From positions 62,001 through 126,000 of the forward strand of contig REEK01000170.1 of the NCBI GenBank assembly GCA_007695115.1: 64,000 nucleotides of DNA, read 5' to 3'. Under the pieces are notes generated by a model. It did no database searches. It saw only the letters and a list, made by a program, of their open reading frames with translations, and was not told the DNA's origin. Source of the DNA: Sphaerobacteraceae bacterium. GTDB taxonomy: Bacteria > Chloroflexota > Chloroflexia > Thermomicrobiales > Thermomicrobiaceae. The stretch's first letter is position 1; each line of letters begins with the position of its first letter. Position numbers and translations under genes: made by a program. This document shows positions 55,549 to 64,000 of this stretch, piece by piece.

Positions 55549-57009
55549 CTAATCGGTCACCGCAATGTCGATCGGCGGCCGGTACTTGGCGCAGGTGGCC
55601 AGTGCCTCGTGGATGTCACTGGTGAAGAAGTTCTCAATCAATTCTTCATCAGTGATTGGTCGCTGATCAAGGTCTGGCAGCGCCTCGTGCATCAACACGT
55701 GGTCAAACCGCGGGCCCCACTTCCGGGCGCCGAGCCGCGCAGTGGTCGAGCAGTTATCGACCATGTGGGCAACACCTTTGGCGTGCATATACGGGTTGAG
55801 TGAGTCCACAGCCTCGATGATCGACTCGTTGGCGATCTCCGAGTACGGATGGCCGTTCTTCTTCAACACATCGACCTGAGCCATCATTGTGGCGATATAC
55901 ACGCCAGCAGTGACCGGGTTGATCGGGAACTCATCATCAGTGCGGGCGGCCCGAACCTTCTCGCCGACCTGCCACATCGCGCTGCCCTCGATCTTGCCCA
56001 TCGGATGGGTTGTCAATCGATTGCTACTGAGAATGATGCTTCTGATTTCGTTGCCGGACTCCACCTCTTCGTAGATCTCGGTCAGTACCGCGTATGCCGG
56101 GCGATAGGCTGCTGAGTAGGCGTGTCGGAACTGCATCTTGCCGCGGTCATCCAGCTTTTCGTAAACCGCGGTGATTCCGTCCCGTGAGATCGTCTTGCTG
56201 ATCGGTCCGGTGATCGCTTCGACCGAGTCCCGGAACGCTTCTTCAGGTGACGAGCCCTTGGCGATGAAGTAGCGATAGAGCGTTTCCACTACCCCGTGGA
56301 CGGCCCCGAGAAGGATGCCGCGCTCGCCGAAGATGTCTGAGGTGTACTCCGACGTCAGCGTCGTCTCGAACGTGGCCGGTGAACCCAGGCCAACTGCCCA
56401 GCCGAGAGCGTAGTCGACTGCCTTGCCATTGACATCCTGCTCGATCGCAACGCTGGCATTGATGCCGGAACCCTGCTCGTACAGACGTCGAACGGATCGT
56501 CCCATACCCTTCGGGCAGACACCGATGACGTTGATGTTGTCCGGCAGCGATTCGCCTTGGGACTTCAGATGCCCAATCAGAAATCCGTGGGACAGACCCA
56601 GCGTCGAGCCTGGCTTCATCGCTTTGAAAATCTTGTCGTACAGCGCGGCCAGCGCAGCATCGGCGATAAGAAGCAACGTGAGGTCGGATGACTTGATCAC
56701 GTCGAACATCTCACCCAGTGTGCCGTTCTCCCGGGTAAACCCGGCAGCTTCGGCAGACGGAATCGAGGTGGAGTTCTCGCGAAGTCCTACCACCACCTTG
56801 ATGTCGGTGCCGGCCAGCGATTCGCGGAGGTTTTGCGCCTGAGCCGGCCCCTGAGCTGACCAGCCAATGACACCGATCTGCTTGATGCCGTCGAAGGCCT
56901 CTGGCAGTTTCGGCAGAAGTTCTCGTCCCCCACGGAGTACGTACTCCTGATTCTCACCGAGTTGAACTGGCTCCAGTTCGAACACTTTGGAGTTCTGAAT
57001 CACGCCCAT
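55549..57009 (-). CDS. ilvC: ketol-acid reductoisomerase, class II (plant-like)
   Basis: Second step of branched-chain amino acid synthesis: isomerises and reduces acetolactate or acetohydroxybutyrate. At 486 residues it has the duplicated knotted domain of class II enzymes. The cofactor loop IGVIGWSAQGPAQAQNLRES resembles plant KARI rather than E. coli IlvC. Other motifs: LGLSHGFLIGHLK, VIGVCPKGMGRSVRRLYEQG, EYTSDIFGERGILLGAVHG (Mg ligands) and a second half with YSEIANESIIEAVDSLNPYM. ATG 57009 lies seven bases after AAAGGA. The ilvBN genes are not in the window. Confidence 0.92.
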   Translation of the reverse strand: MGVIQNSKVFELEPVQLGENQEYVLRGGRELLPKLPEAFDGIKQIGVIGWSAQGPAQAQNLRESLAGTDIKVVVGLRENSTSIPSAEAAGFTRENGTLGEMFDVIKSSDLTLLLIADAALAALYDKIFKAMKPGSTLGLSHGFLIGHLKSQGESLPDNINVIGVCPKGMGRSVRRLYEQGSGINASVAIEQDVNGKAVDYALGWAVGLGSPATFETTLTSEYTSDIFGERGILLGAVHGVVETLYRYFIAKGSSPEEAFRDSVEAITGPISKTISRDGITAVYEKLDDRGKMQFRHAYSAAYRPAYAVLTEIYEEVESGNEIRSIILSSNRLTTHPMGKIEGSAMWQVGEKVRAARTDDEFPINPVTAGVYIATMMAQVDVLKKNGHPYSEIANESIIEAVDSLNPYMHAKGVAHMVDNCSTTARLGARKWGPRFDHVLMHEALPDLDQRPITDEELIENFFTSDIHEALATCAKYRPPIDIAVTD

Positions 57010-57113
57010 GTATTGTTCCTTTCCCATCCATCTACTCTCGAACCTGAACCGGCCCGATTGATCAATCTATCATGCACGAAACGCCTCATACGTAAAGCCC
57101 GTGTCGATACGCC

Positions 57114-57142
57114 TTGACACGGGGAAAACCATCACGTATTCT
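57114..57142 (+). promoter_or_regulatory. promoter of the iron-type ABC transporter genes
   Basis: TTGACA and TATTCT, spacer 17. The inverted repeat at 57143 starts at the base after the -10. Confidence 0.8.
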
Positions 57143-57167
57143 AATCCCGACCAATCAAGTCGGGATT
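57143..57167 (+). promoter_or_regulatory. inverted repeat AATCCC-N13-GGGATT, candidate operator (copy 1)
   Basis: Arms of nine bases (AATCCCGAC/GTCGGGATT) around CAATCAA. It covers the expected +1 of the promoter. The same outer arms, 13-base spacing and GTCGGGATT half occur at 60133. Confidence 0.65.
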
Positions 57168-57284
57168 ATGGATTGGCGCTGAATCGCAACGCCGGCCGGC
57201 GAGAACAGGCGAACAGCACACGGATCAACCCTCACATGCCGGGAATCCGAATTGGGCTCCCTGGAAAGGCCAACGGAACTCTCC

Positions 57285-58448
57285 ATGAGAATCAACCCAC
57301 GCTTCTCTCGACGCCGGTTGGTACGAACGATGGCGGGCGGCGCTCTCGTGTTCGGTGCGATTCCGATTCTGGGTGCTTGCACCACCCAATCAAACCGCAC
57401 GGACGATGACGCCGCCACCGAACCTGCAGCAGATGATAGCACGGATGACGCAGCAGTTGAGGAAGCAGACGATACAGAGGCGAGCGATGACACTGCCGCC
57501 GCTAACGGTGAGTCGATCGGCGGGCAGGTCACGGTCTACTCCGGCCGAGGGCAGGATCTGGTTCAACCGATTCTCGATCGCTTTTCCGAGCAGACCGGCA
57601 TCGAGGTTCGAGTTCGCTACGGAGACACGGCCGAGATGGCAGCCGCAATCCTTGAAGAGGGCTCGAACTCACCCGCAGACATCTACTACGGACAGGATGC
57701 CGGCGCACTTGGTGCGCTCGCCCTCAACGGTATGACTCGCCAGATCCCGCAATCTTCGCTGGATCTCGTTGACTCACGTTTTCGCTCTCCGGACGGGCAC
57801 TGGGTCGGTTCCAGCGGTCGGGCACGAACGGTTATCTACGATACCGACCAGTTCGATGAAGGCGATCTGCCAGGGTCGATACTGGATTATGCCGATCCTC
57901 AGTGGGAGAATATGCTCGGCTGGGCGCCGACGAATGGCTCGTTCCAGGCCTGGGTAACCGCGCTCCGGATTCTCGAAGGTGAAGACGTCGCCCGCGAATG
58001 GCTCGAAGATATCCACGCACTGAATCCACTGGTGTACGAGGGCAATACGCCGATCGTCACCGCAGCGATGGCAGGCGAGGTACCGGCGGGATTCGTGAAC
58101 CACTACTATCTCTACCGCTTCCAGGCTGAAGAGGGTGGCGATGTCGGAGCCGAGAACTACTTCTTCCGGGATGGTGACATCGGCGGCCTGATAAACGTTG
58201 CAGGCATGGCGATTCTGGAACCGTCTCGAAACGTCGAGCAGGCAGAGATGCTCGTGGAGTTCATGCTCCAGGACGAAGCACAGGAATACTTTGCAACCGA
58301 AACGTTCGAGTACCCGCTGGCAGGTAACATTGACCCTGCAGCCGAGATTCCGGGTCTCGATGAACTGGAAACGCCGGATATCGACCTGTCGAACCTCGAA
58401 GATCTCGAGGGCACGCTCGCACTGCTTCAAGAGGTGGGACTGATCTAG
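57285..58448 (+). CDS. ferric iron-type ABC transporter substrate-binding lipoprotein, Tat-exported
   Basis: 387 residues. The signal combines a twin-arginine motif (SRRRLVRTMAGGALVFG) with a lipobox (ILGAC, Cys about 28). A very acidic Asp/Ala/Glu/Thr linker follows (about 32-70). The binding domain begins GGQVTVYSGRGQDLVQPILD and has RVRYGDTAEMAAAI, ADIYYGQDAGALGAL and the double Tyr in FVNHYYLYRF, the position of the ferric-ion tyrosines of FbpA/FutA. Iron is inferred from family. ATG 57285 is chosen because the twin-arginine signal starts there. The permease follows with no gap. Confidence 0.87.
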   Translation: MRINPRFSRRRLVRTMAGGALVFGAIPILGACTTQSNRTDDDAATEPAADDSTDDAAVEEADDTEASDDTAAANGESIGGQVTVYSGRGQDLVQPILDRFSEQTGIEVRVRYGDTAEMAAAILEEGSNSPADIYYGQDAGALGALALNGMTRQIPQSSLDLVDSRFRSPDGHWVGSSGRARTVIYDTDQFDEGDLPGSILDYADPQWENMLGWAPTNGSFQAWVTALRILEGEDVAREWLEDIHALNPLVYEGNTPIVTAAMAGEVPAGFVNHYYLYRFQAEEGGDVGAENYFFRDGDIGGLINVAGMAILEPSRNVEQAEMLVEFMLQDEAQEYFATETFEYPLAGNIDPAAEIPGLDELETPDIDLSNLEDLEGTLALLQEVGLI

Positions 58449-60104
58449 GTGACATCGGGCGGGGCACACCGCAACGAGCAGCGTTCTCGATTCGGGCAAT
58501 TACGCTCGATTCTCGCAGCACCACTTGGTGGGGCGCCGGCGGCCATTTGGCTCCCGGCGCTCGCCATTGTCTCGTTGATGATCGTTCCGCTCCTCTATCT
58601 GGTAATTCGCTCCACTGGTGGAGACGCAAGCTGGTTCGAGCAAATCTTTCGAGAACGCACGTTCAACCTCCTGCAGAACACAGTCTTCCTTACCCTCGCC
58701 GTCACCTTCTCCTCCGTGGCAGTCGCTCTTCCACTCGCCTGGCTGACAACGCGGACTGACCTTCCCTGGCGCCGGTTCTGGTCGATCGTGACTCCACTGC
58801 CACTGGTAATTCCCAGCTATGTCGGAGCGTTCACCGTCATTGCCTTTCTCGGGCCACGCGGGATGCTGCAGGGATGGCTGGAGCCGGTGTTCGGAATCGA
58901 ACGTTTGCCGGAGATCTACGGGTTCGCTGGGGCCTGGCTAACTCTCACGCTATTCGCCTTCCCCTACGTGCTCCTGTCGCTGCGCGCGGCGATGAACGGG
59001 CTTGATCCAGCGCTCGAGGAATCATCGCGGTCGATGGGTTTCGGCGCCATTACTACCTTCTTTTATGTCACGTTACCGAATCTTCGCCCGGCTATCGCTG
59101 CCGGATCTCTTCTGATCGCGCTGTACGTCATCAGTGACTTCGGCGCCGTCTCGCTCATGCAGTACGACACGTTTACCCGGGGAATCTACAACCAGTATCG
59201 CGGGGCTTTCGATCGGAGCACCGCAGCAACACTGGCGCTCGTGCTGGTGGCACTCACCGCAATCATTCTGTTAGCCGAAAGCTGGATGCGCGGCAGAGCG
59301 CGCTACTACCGCAGTTCCGCAGGCGTAACACGTCCATCGAAACGGCATGAACTCGGCAGATGGAAGTATCCAGCGGTGGGCTACTGTATCGCCGTCAGCA
59401 CAGTCGCGCTGATCATGCCGCTCTTCGTCATCGGTTTCTGGCTGCAGCGCGGGCTCAGGGCCGGAGAGCCGCTCGTGCTCGTCTGGGACGCCGCATTCAA
59501 TTCGGGGATGGTCTCGCTACTGGCGGCGCTCGCGGCACTGGTGATGGCAACACCGATCGTGATCTTTTCAGTGCGCTATCCAACCTGGCTGAGTTATCTG
59601 TGTGAACGTCTGTCATATATGGGGTTCGCACTTCCGGGGATCGTGGTAGCGCTGGCGTTCGTCTTTTTCGGTGCGAACTACCTTACCCCGCTCTACCAGA
59701 CACTCGGCATGTTGATCCTCGCCTATGTTGTGCTGTTTCTGCCGCAGGCTGTGGGAATCATGCGATCGGCGTTGCTGCAGATCAATCCGCACATCGAGGA
59801 GGCCGCCAAGAGTCTTGGTTCATCATCCTCCGGGGTCTGGTTCAAGATCACGGGACCGCTCATTCGTTCCGGAATGGTCAGCGGTGGGCTTCTCGTGTTC
59901 CTGACGGTGATGAAAGAGCTTCCAGCCACAATTCTTCTGCACCCGATCGGCTTCGACACGCTGCCCATGCGGATCTGGAATGCCACACTGGAAGGGTTCT
60001 GGGCACGAGCTGCCGCGCCATCACTCTTGCTGATCCTCGTAGCAGCAATTCCGATGATCTTGCTCGCCATCAACGAGGACCGCAGAGACCGTCAGAGCCG
60101 TTAG
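58449..60104 (+). CDS. ferric iron-type ABC transporter permease (FbpB-like, two fused modules)
   Basis: 551 residues, about 12 membrane helices, two binding-protein-dependent permease modules in one chain as in FbpB/SfuB. Each has its EAA loop: EESSRSMGFGAITTFFYVTL (first half) and EEAAKSLGSSSSGVWFKITG (second half), the ATPase contacts. Starts with GTG 58449, immediately after the TAG of the binding-protein gene, so translation is coupled. Confidence 0.9.
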   Translation: MTSGGAHRNEQRSRFGQLRSILAAPLGGAPAAIWLPALAIVSLMIVPLLYLVIRSTGGDASWFEQIFRERTFNLLQNTVFLTLAVTFSSVAVALPLAWLTTRTDLPWRRFWSIVTPLPLVIPSYVGAFTVIAFLGPRGMLQGWLEPVFGIERLPEIYGFAGAWLTLTLFAFPYVLLSLRAAMNGLDPALEESSRSMGFGAITTFFYVTLPNLRPAIAAGSLLIALYVISDFGAVSLMQYDTFTRGIYNQYRGAFDRSTAATLALVLVALTAIILLAESWMRGRARYYRSSAGVTRPSKRHELGRWKYPAVGYCIAVSTVALIMPLFVIGFWLQRGLRAGEPLVLVWDAAFNSGMVSLLAALAALVMATPIVIFSVRYPTWLSYLCERLSYMGFALPGIVVALAFVFFGANYLTPLYQTLGMLILAYVVLFLPQAVGIMRSALLQINPHIEEAAKSLGSSSSGVWFKITGPLIRSGMVSGGLLVFLTVMKELPATILLHPIGFDTLPMRIWNATLEGFWARAAAPSLLLILVAAIPMILLAINEDRRDRQSR

Positions 60105-60132
60105 ATCTCGCGGAACCTTTAGGCAAAAGTTC

Positions 60133-60157
60133 AATCCCTATGCAAACAGTCGGGATT
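60133..60157 (+). promoter_or_regulatory. inverted repeat AATCCC-N13-GGGATT, candidate operator (copy 2)
   Basis: Same outer arms and spacing as 57143-57167, with the right half GTCGGGATT identical and the left half shortened to AATCCC. It lies upstream of a TACACT -10 candidate (60163) before the ATPase gene. Confidence 0.6.
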
Positions 60158-60216
60158 GCTGCTACACTTTGTTCGAGCATTGACCAGCCCGTCACACAGG
60201 GCAGGGAGCCCAGAAT

Positions 60217-61392
60217 ATGAAAGATCACATCGTACTATCGCAGGTTTCCAAATCGTTCGCCAACGCGGATGAACCTGCAGTACGGGACGTCACGATTTCG
60301 ATCGACCAGGGTGAAATCGTGGCGCTGCTCGGACCGTCTGGTTGCGGAAAAACTACCTCATTACGACTCATCGCCGGCTTCGAAAAGCCAGATACCGGCA
60401 GCGTGAGCATCGCCGGCCGAATCGTTGCCGATCACGAAGGCTTCGTTCAGCCGGAGAATCGCGGAGTCGGCATGGTCTTCCAGGACTATGCGTTGTTCCC
60501 GCATCTCAACGTCCGGGACAACATCTCCTTCGGGCTCCGCAAGTGGGACAGAAAACGCCGAAAAGAGCGTGTCGAGGAGCTGATCGAACTCAGCGGACTC
60601 TCCGAGCTGGAAGACCGCTATCCGCATCAGCTTTCCGGTGGGCAGCAGCAGCGGGTGGCAATGGCCAGAGCGCTGGCACCGGAGCCACATGTTCTCCTGC
60701 TCGACGAACCATTTTCCAACCTCGACACCGAGCTCCGATTCCAGATGCGTGCCGAAGTGCGCAACCTTCTGAAGCAAGTGAACACCACCGCCATTCTGGT
60801 GACGCATGATCAGCAGGAAGCCATGATGATGGCTGATCGGATGGCCGTCATGCTCGACGGCCGAGTCGAGCAGATCGACGCACCAGATATCATTTACCAT
60901 TATCCGGCGACCCGGGCGGTCGCCAAATTTGTGGGACAGGGCACGTTTGTCCCGGCGACTGTTGCGGGAAGCGTCGCCGAATCTGACCTTGGGAGCTTCG
61001 AGCTCGAGCGAGATAGCGCTGCTGAAAAGGTCGATCTGTTGCTTCGCCCGCGTGATGTCACCCTGGAAGTTGATCCAGACGGTATCGCCTACGTCGTCTC
61101 CCGAACATTCCAGGGGGCAGAGTTCACCTATCTGGTGCAGCTTCCCTGTGGTGTCCAGTTGATCTCGAATCAGCCGTCGCACGTCGACGTATCACCGGGC
61201 GCGCGTGTTCGGGTTCGTTGCAACCGGGTGCGTCTGGCGGCCTATGACCAGTACGCCCAGGTGGCGATGACCTCGCCGCCACCGATGATAGCCCCACCGT
61301 TGCTTTCGGATCTGAGCACGTCGAGTATCGCGCCAGCTCCAGCGACAGAAGCCGACGAAACCCAGTCCTCCGGGCATGGAAATTACGACTGA
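60217..61392 (+). CDS. ferric iron-type ABC transporter ATPase (FbpC-like)
   Basis: 391 residues. Walker A GPSGCGKTTSLRLIAGF, Q-loop FQDYALFPHLNV, signature LSGGQQQRVAMARAL, Walker B VLLLDEPFSNLD and H-loop LVTHDQQEAMMMADRM. A C-terminal TOBE-like regulatory region (about 240-350) and a disordered Ser/Pro/Ala tail follow. The 112-base gap after the permease carries its own candidate operator, so the ATPase may be transcribed both with and without the upstream genes. Confidence 0.9.
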   Translation: MKDHIVLSQVSKSFANADEPAVRDVTISIDQGEIVALLGPSGCGKTTSLRLIAGFEKPDTGSVSIAGRIVADHEGFVQPENRGVGMVFQDYALFPHLNVRDNISFGLRKWDRKRRKERVEELIELSGLSELEDRYPHQLSGGQQQRVAMARALAPEPHVLLLDEPFSNLDTELRFQMRAEVRNLLKQVNTTAILVTHDQQEAMMMADRMAVMLDGRVEQIDAPDIIYHYPATRAVAKFVGQGTFVPATVAGSVAESDLGSFELERDSAAEKVDLLLRPRDVTLEVDPDGIAYVVSRTFQGAEFTYLVQLPCGVQLISNQPSHVDVSPGARVRVRCNRVRLAAYDQYAQVAMTSPPPMIAPPLLSDLSTSSIAPAPATEADETQSSGHGNYD

Positions 61393-61434
61393 GACTGAGG
61401 TATCCGGCCCATAACAACTTGAATGGCAGCGAAA

Positions 61435-61461
61435 CGAGCCCAGCCAGATTGGCCGGGCTCG
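61435..61461. terminator. bidirectional terminator
   Basis: CGAGCCCAGCC/GGCCGGGCTCG around AGATT, with outer GCAGCG/CTGC pairing, between convergent genes ending at 61392 and 61486. Confidence 0.6.
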
Positions 61462-61485
61462 CTGCATTTGCTGAATCGTTGATCG

Positions 61486-63456
61486 CTACTCTTCGGTGCC
61501 CTCGTACTGCTTCTTGATGTCCTCGAGCACTGAAGGATCAGTCAGTGTCGTGGTATCCCCGACAACACGTCCTTCGGCAACATCCCGGAGCAGACGTCGC
61601 ATGATCTTGGCGCTTCTCGTCTTGGGAAGCTCAGCAGTGAAGTAGATGCGATCCGGTCGGGCAATCGGGCCGATCTTGTCGGCAACGTGCTGCCGCAACT
61701 CTTCGGCGAGATCCCAGGTTGCTTCAACGTTTCCTCGCGGGGTCACGAACGCAGCGACAGCCTGCCCCTTGAGGTCGTGGGAAACACCGATAACGGCAGC
61801 CTCCGCAACCGATGGGTGGCTTACCAGGGCGCTCTCCAGCTCCATCGTGCCGAGCCGGTGTCCAGCGATGTTCAGCACATCGTCCACGCGGCCCATGAGC
61901 CAGTAGTAGCCGTCTTCATCTCGCCGTGCGCCGTCGCCGGTGAAATAGACATCCGGTGTGAACTTGCTGAAATACTGTTCCACGTAGCGATCGTCATCTC
62001 CCCAGACGGTTCGGGAAATCGCAGGCCAGGGTTTGCGAATAATCAGAAACCCGCCCTGCCCAAGCGGTACCGATTCACCTTGCGCGTCAACGACATCTGG
62101 TTCGATACCCGGGAACGGATGAGACGCTGATCCAGGTTTCATGGTCGTAATACCGGGCAACCCGCCGATCATGACGGCACCGGTCTCCGTCTGCCACCAC
62201 GTATCGACCACGGGTGTCTCGTTGCGTCCGATATGCTCTCGATACCAGATCCAGGCTTCCGGGTTGATCGGTTCTCCAACGGTGCCTAGCAGACGGATCG
62301 AGGAGAGATCATGCCGCTCGACGTGTTCGGCACCCCATCGCATGAAGCCACGGATTGCCGTCGGTGCCGAGTAGAGTACTGTTACAGCCCGACGCTCCAC
62401 GATATCCCAGAAACGGTCTTTGTCGGGGTAATCCGGGGCACCCTCGTACATGACTGTGGTGGCACCGTTGGCCAGTGGCCCGTAGACGATATAGCTGTGG
62501 CCAGTAACCCAGCCGATGTCGGCGGTACACCAGTAGATATCTTCGTCCTTGAGATCGAGTACCCACTTCGACGTCAGATAGGCTCCCACCAGATAGCCTC
62601 CAGTGGTGTGCAGCAGTCCCTTCGGCTTCCCGGTCGTGCCGGACGTATATAGGATATAGAGCGGATGCTCGGAATCGAGCTGCTCCGGCTCGCAGTACCC
62701 GCCGTTGCCGGCCTGAATCGCATCGTGCCACCAGACGTCCCGGCCAGTTCGCATACGTACTGGATGAACGTGGCGACCCAGTCGCTGAACAACGACCATC
62801 TTTTCAACGTTGGGAGTGTTCTCAACTGCACGATCGGCGTTATCTTTCAGCGGGACCACTGAGCCGCGCCGGTATCCACCATCGGAGGTGACCACGACCT
62901 TGGCACCGCAATCGTTGATCCGGTCAGCCAGTGAATCCGGGCTGAACCCGCCGAAAACTACCGAATGTGGCGCGCCGATTCGGGCGCACGCCAGCATCGT
63001 GATCGGGAGCTCGGGAATCATTGGGAGATAGATCGCCACCCGGTCGCCTTTTTCGACTCCGAGTCGCTTGAGCATGTTCGCGGCCTGATTGACTTCGCGA
63101 TAGAGATCCTGGTAGGTGAGGATGCGCTCATCGCCCGGTTCACCCTCCCAGATGATCGCGGCCTTGGTTCGGCGCCAGCCCTTGATATGTCGATCAACAC
63201 AGTTGTAGGAGACGTTCAGCTTGCCGCCATCGAACCACTTGACCCACGGCGGGTTCCAGTCCATCACCGTGTTCCACTTCTCGTACCAGTCAAGTTCCCC
63301 GGCTATTTCCGCCCAGAATCCCTCGGGATCCTCACTGGCGCGCCGGTAAACATCGGGATCATTAATATTGGCGGCGCTGGTGAATGACGCGGATGGCTCA
63401 TATGTTCGTGTCTCATTGAGCAATCCTTCGATCGTTCCACCCTGTTCTTCTGACAT
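61486..63456 (-). CDS. acsA: acetyl-CoA synthetase (AMP-forming)
   Basis: Activates acetate to acetyl-CoA through acetyl-AMP. The 656-residue protein has the P-loop-like [57 protein letters not shown] and the catalytic-Lys region [16 protein letters not shown]. In the last, Ala replaces the usual Gly of PKTRSGK, the motif recognised by lysine acetyltransferases. Length and N-terminus are typical. Convergent with the iron-type ABC genes; the DUF983 gene lies 143 bases upstream. Confidence 0.95.
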   Translation of the reverse strand: MSEEQGGTIEGLLNETRTYEPSASFTSAANINDPDVYRRASEDPEGFWAEIAGELDWYEKWNTVMDWNPPWVKWFDGGKLNVSYNCVDRHIKGWRRTKAAIIWEGEPGDERILTYQDLYREVNQAANMLKRLGVEKGDRVAIYLPMIPELPITMLACARIGAPHSVVFGGFSPDSLADRINDCGAKVVVTSDGGYRRGSVVPLKDNADRAVENTPNVEKMVVVQRLGRHVHPVRMRTGRDVWWHDAIQAGNGGYCEPEQLDSEHPLYILYTSGTTGKPKGLLHTTGGYLVGAYLTSKWVLDLKDEDIYWCTADIGWVTGHSYIVYGPLANGATTVMYEGAPDYPDKDRFWDIVERRAVTVLYSAPTAIRGFMRWGAEHVERHDLSSIRLLGTVGEPINPEAWIWYREHIGRNETPVVDTWWQTETGAVMIGGLPGITTMKPGSASHPFPGIEPDVVDAQGESVPLGQGGFLIIRKPWPAISRTVWGDDDRYVEQYFSKFTPDVYFTGDGARRDEDGYYWLMGRVDDVLNIAGHRLGTMELESALVSHPSVAEAAVIGVSHDLKGQAVAAFVTPRGNVEATWDLAEELRQHVADKIGPIARPDRIYFTAELPKTRSAKIMRRLLRDVAEGRVVGDTTTLTDPSVLEDIKKQYEGTEE

Positions 63457-63599
63457 CGTGGCTCCTTTCCCGGTACTCCCTGGTCATCATTATCAAACAG
63501 CTATTGTCGATCAGTTCATCAAACGCATCAGGGCTCCCACCCGTTTTCTCCGCATCATCCTAACCGAGAACCAGGCTCAGGCAAACCTTCTGCAGATCT

Positions 63600-63986
63600 T
63601 CACCGGGGATCATGGTACTCGGGCTGATCCGATGGATTGAACGCCCGGTCGAAACTCATCCAGATCGTTTTTGAGAACGGATAGAAGAACATCGGGAAGA
63701 AAATCGTAAACGCTACCCCGCCGATAATCATCTGGGCCACCGGCGGATCGGACCATGTCAGAATGAACGTCAGGACCATCAGAGAAATAAAGATCAGCTC
63801 CGTCATGATGATATTGGCGCCCATCGCTCCGGTCCAGTAGCCCTCTTCTCGCTCGAATTGCAGCGCGCAACCGGGGCAACGCGGTCGCAAAGTGAACCAG
63901 CGTTGAAACAATCCCCGCTGACCGCACCGGGGACATGCCTTCGTCCAGCCCCTCCAGGCGAGTCTGAGGGTCCGTCGGAACGACAC
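63600..63986 (-). CDS. DUF983 family membrane protein, 5' end near or beyond the window edge
   Basis: At least 128 residues. A Cys-rich zinc-finger-like N-terminus (TKACPRCGQRGLFQRW, RPRCPGCALQFEREEGYWTG) leads into two membrane helices (about 55-75 and 82-103), then a polar C-terminus. This is the DUF983 layout, whose members occur near cytochrome oxidase or energy genes; function unknown. GTG 63986 is a possible start; the frame stays open to the right edge. Confidence 0.75.
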   Translation of the reverse strand: MSFRRTLRLAWRGWTKACPRCGQRGLFQRWFTLRPRCPGCALQFEREEGYWTGAMGANIIMTELIFISLMVLTFILTWSDPPVAQMIIGGVAFTIFFPMFFYPFSKTIWMSFDRAFNPSDQPEYHDPR

Positions 63987-64000
63987 TTCTCTGGAATCAT

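Overview
The window is a chromosomal segment of a free-living bacterium, most probably a member of Chloroflexota. I infer this from gene content, not from a marker-gene tree. The supporting content is: a fused shikimate kinase/dehydroquinate synthase, paired DUF4012 proteins, several enolase-superfamily dehydratases beside M81 and M42 peptidases and Asp-box (BNR) propellers (a combination known from SAR202-type and related Chloroflexota), frequent GTG/TTG starts behind strong GGAGG-type sites, and promoters built on an extended -10 (TGCTATAAT). There is no rRNA, CRISPR array, intact transposase or recognisable integrase.

Left part (1-15.9 kb): two divergent housekeeping units share the 7.05-7.35 kb promoter region. 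Leftward run yvcK-gap-pgk-tpiA-secG, an oligopeptide-type substrate-binding protein and tatA, coupling a carbon-flux regulator to lower glycolysis and to protein export. Rightward run nusA-ylxR-infB-rbfA-nrnA-truB-ribF-tyrS, the transcription/translation block, ending with tRNA-Pro(UGG) and tRNA-Gly(UCC).

Accessory island (15.9-21.8 kb): the 3' 34 bases of the tRNA-Gly gene, with its downstream terminator at identical spacing, recur at 21710-21780. The 5.8 kb between the copies is gene-poor. It holds a YihY-type membrane protein, a ProV-like ATPase with no permease, a PRC-barrel protein, two tiny overlapping membrane ORFs and two gene relics interrupted by TAG. It reads as a decaying tRNA-integrated element.

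Middle (21.9-45.5 kb): small SRPBCC and ABM proteins and tandem DUF4012 paralogues are followed by a catabolic region: UxuA-like dehydratase, three different enolase-superfamily dehydratases, a SelA/DgaE-like PLP enzyme, an Asp-box propeller, an M42 aminopeptidase, an MlrC-like M81 peptidase, a beta-lactamase-fold serine hydrolase and a 1047-residue Asp-box protein. Then come an ATP-grasp ligase, a YggX-like protein, a formyltransferase and a sugar-nucleotide epimerase.

Right part (45.5-64 kb): methyl-cycle enzymes (ahcY, metK), the aroK-aroB fusion, an NtrC-type regulator, a DUF697-like membrane protein, moeA, mdh, three tRNAs (Leu-GAG, Val-UAC, Phe-GAA), a plant-like ilvC, a ferric-iron-type ABC importer whose two promoter regions share an AATCCC-N13-GGGATT inverted repeat, acsA and a DUF983 protein cut by the window edge. 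The most interesting signals are the tRNA-Gly island, the shared operator of the iron transporter, and the clustered MlrC-like/serine hydrolase/M42 and enolase-superfamily genes.
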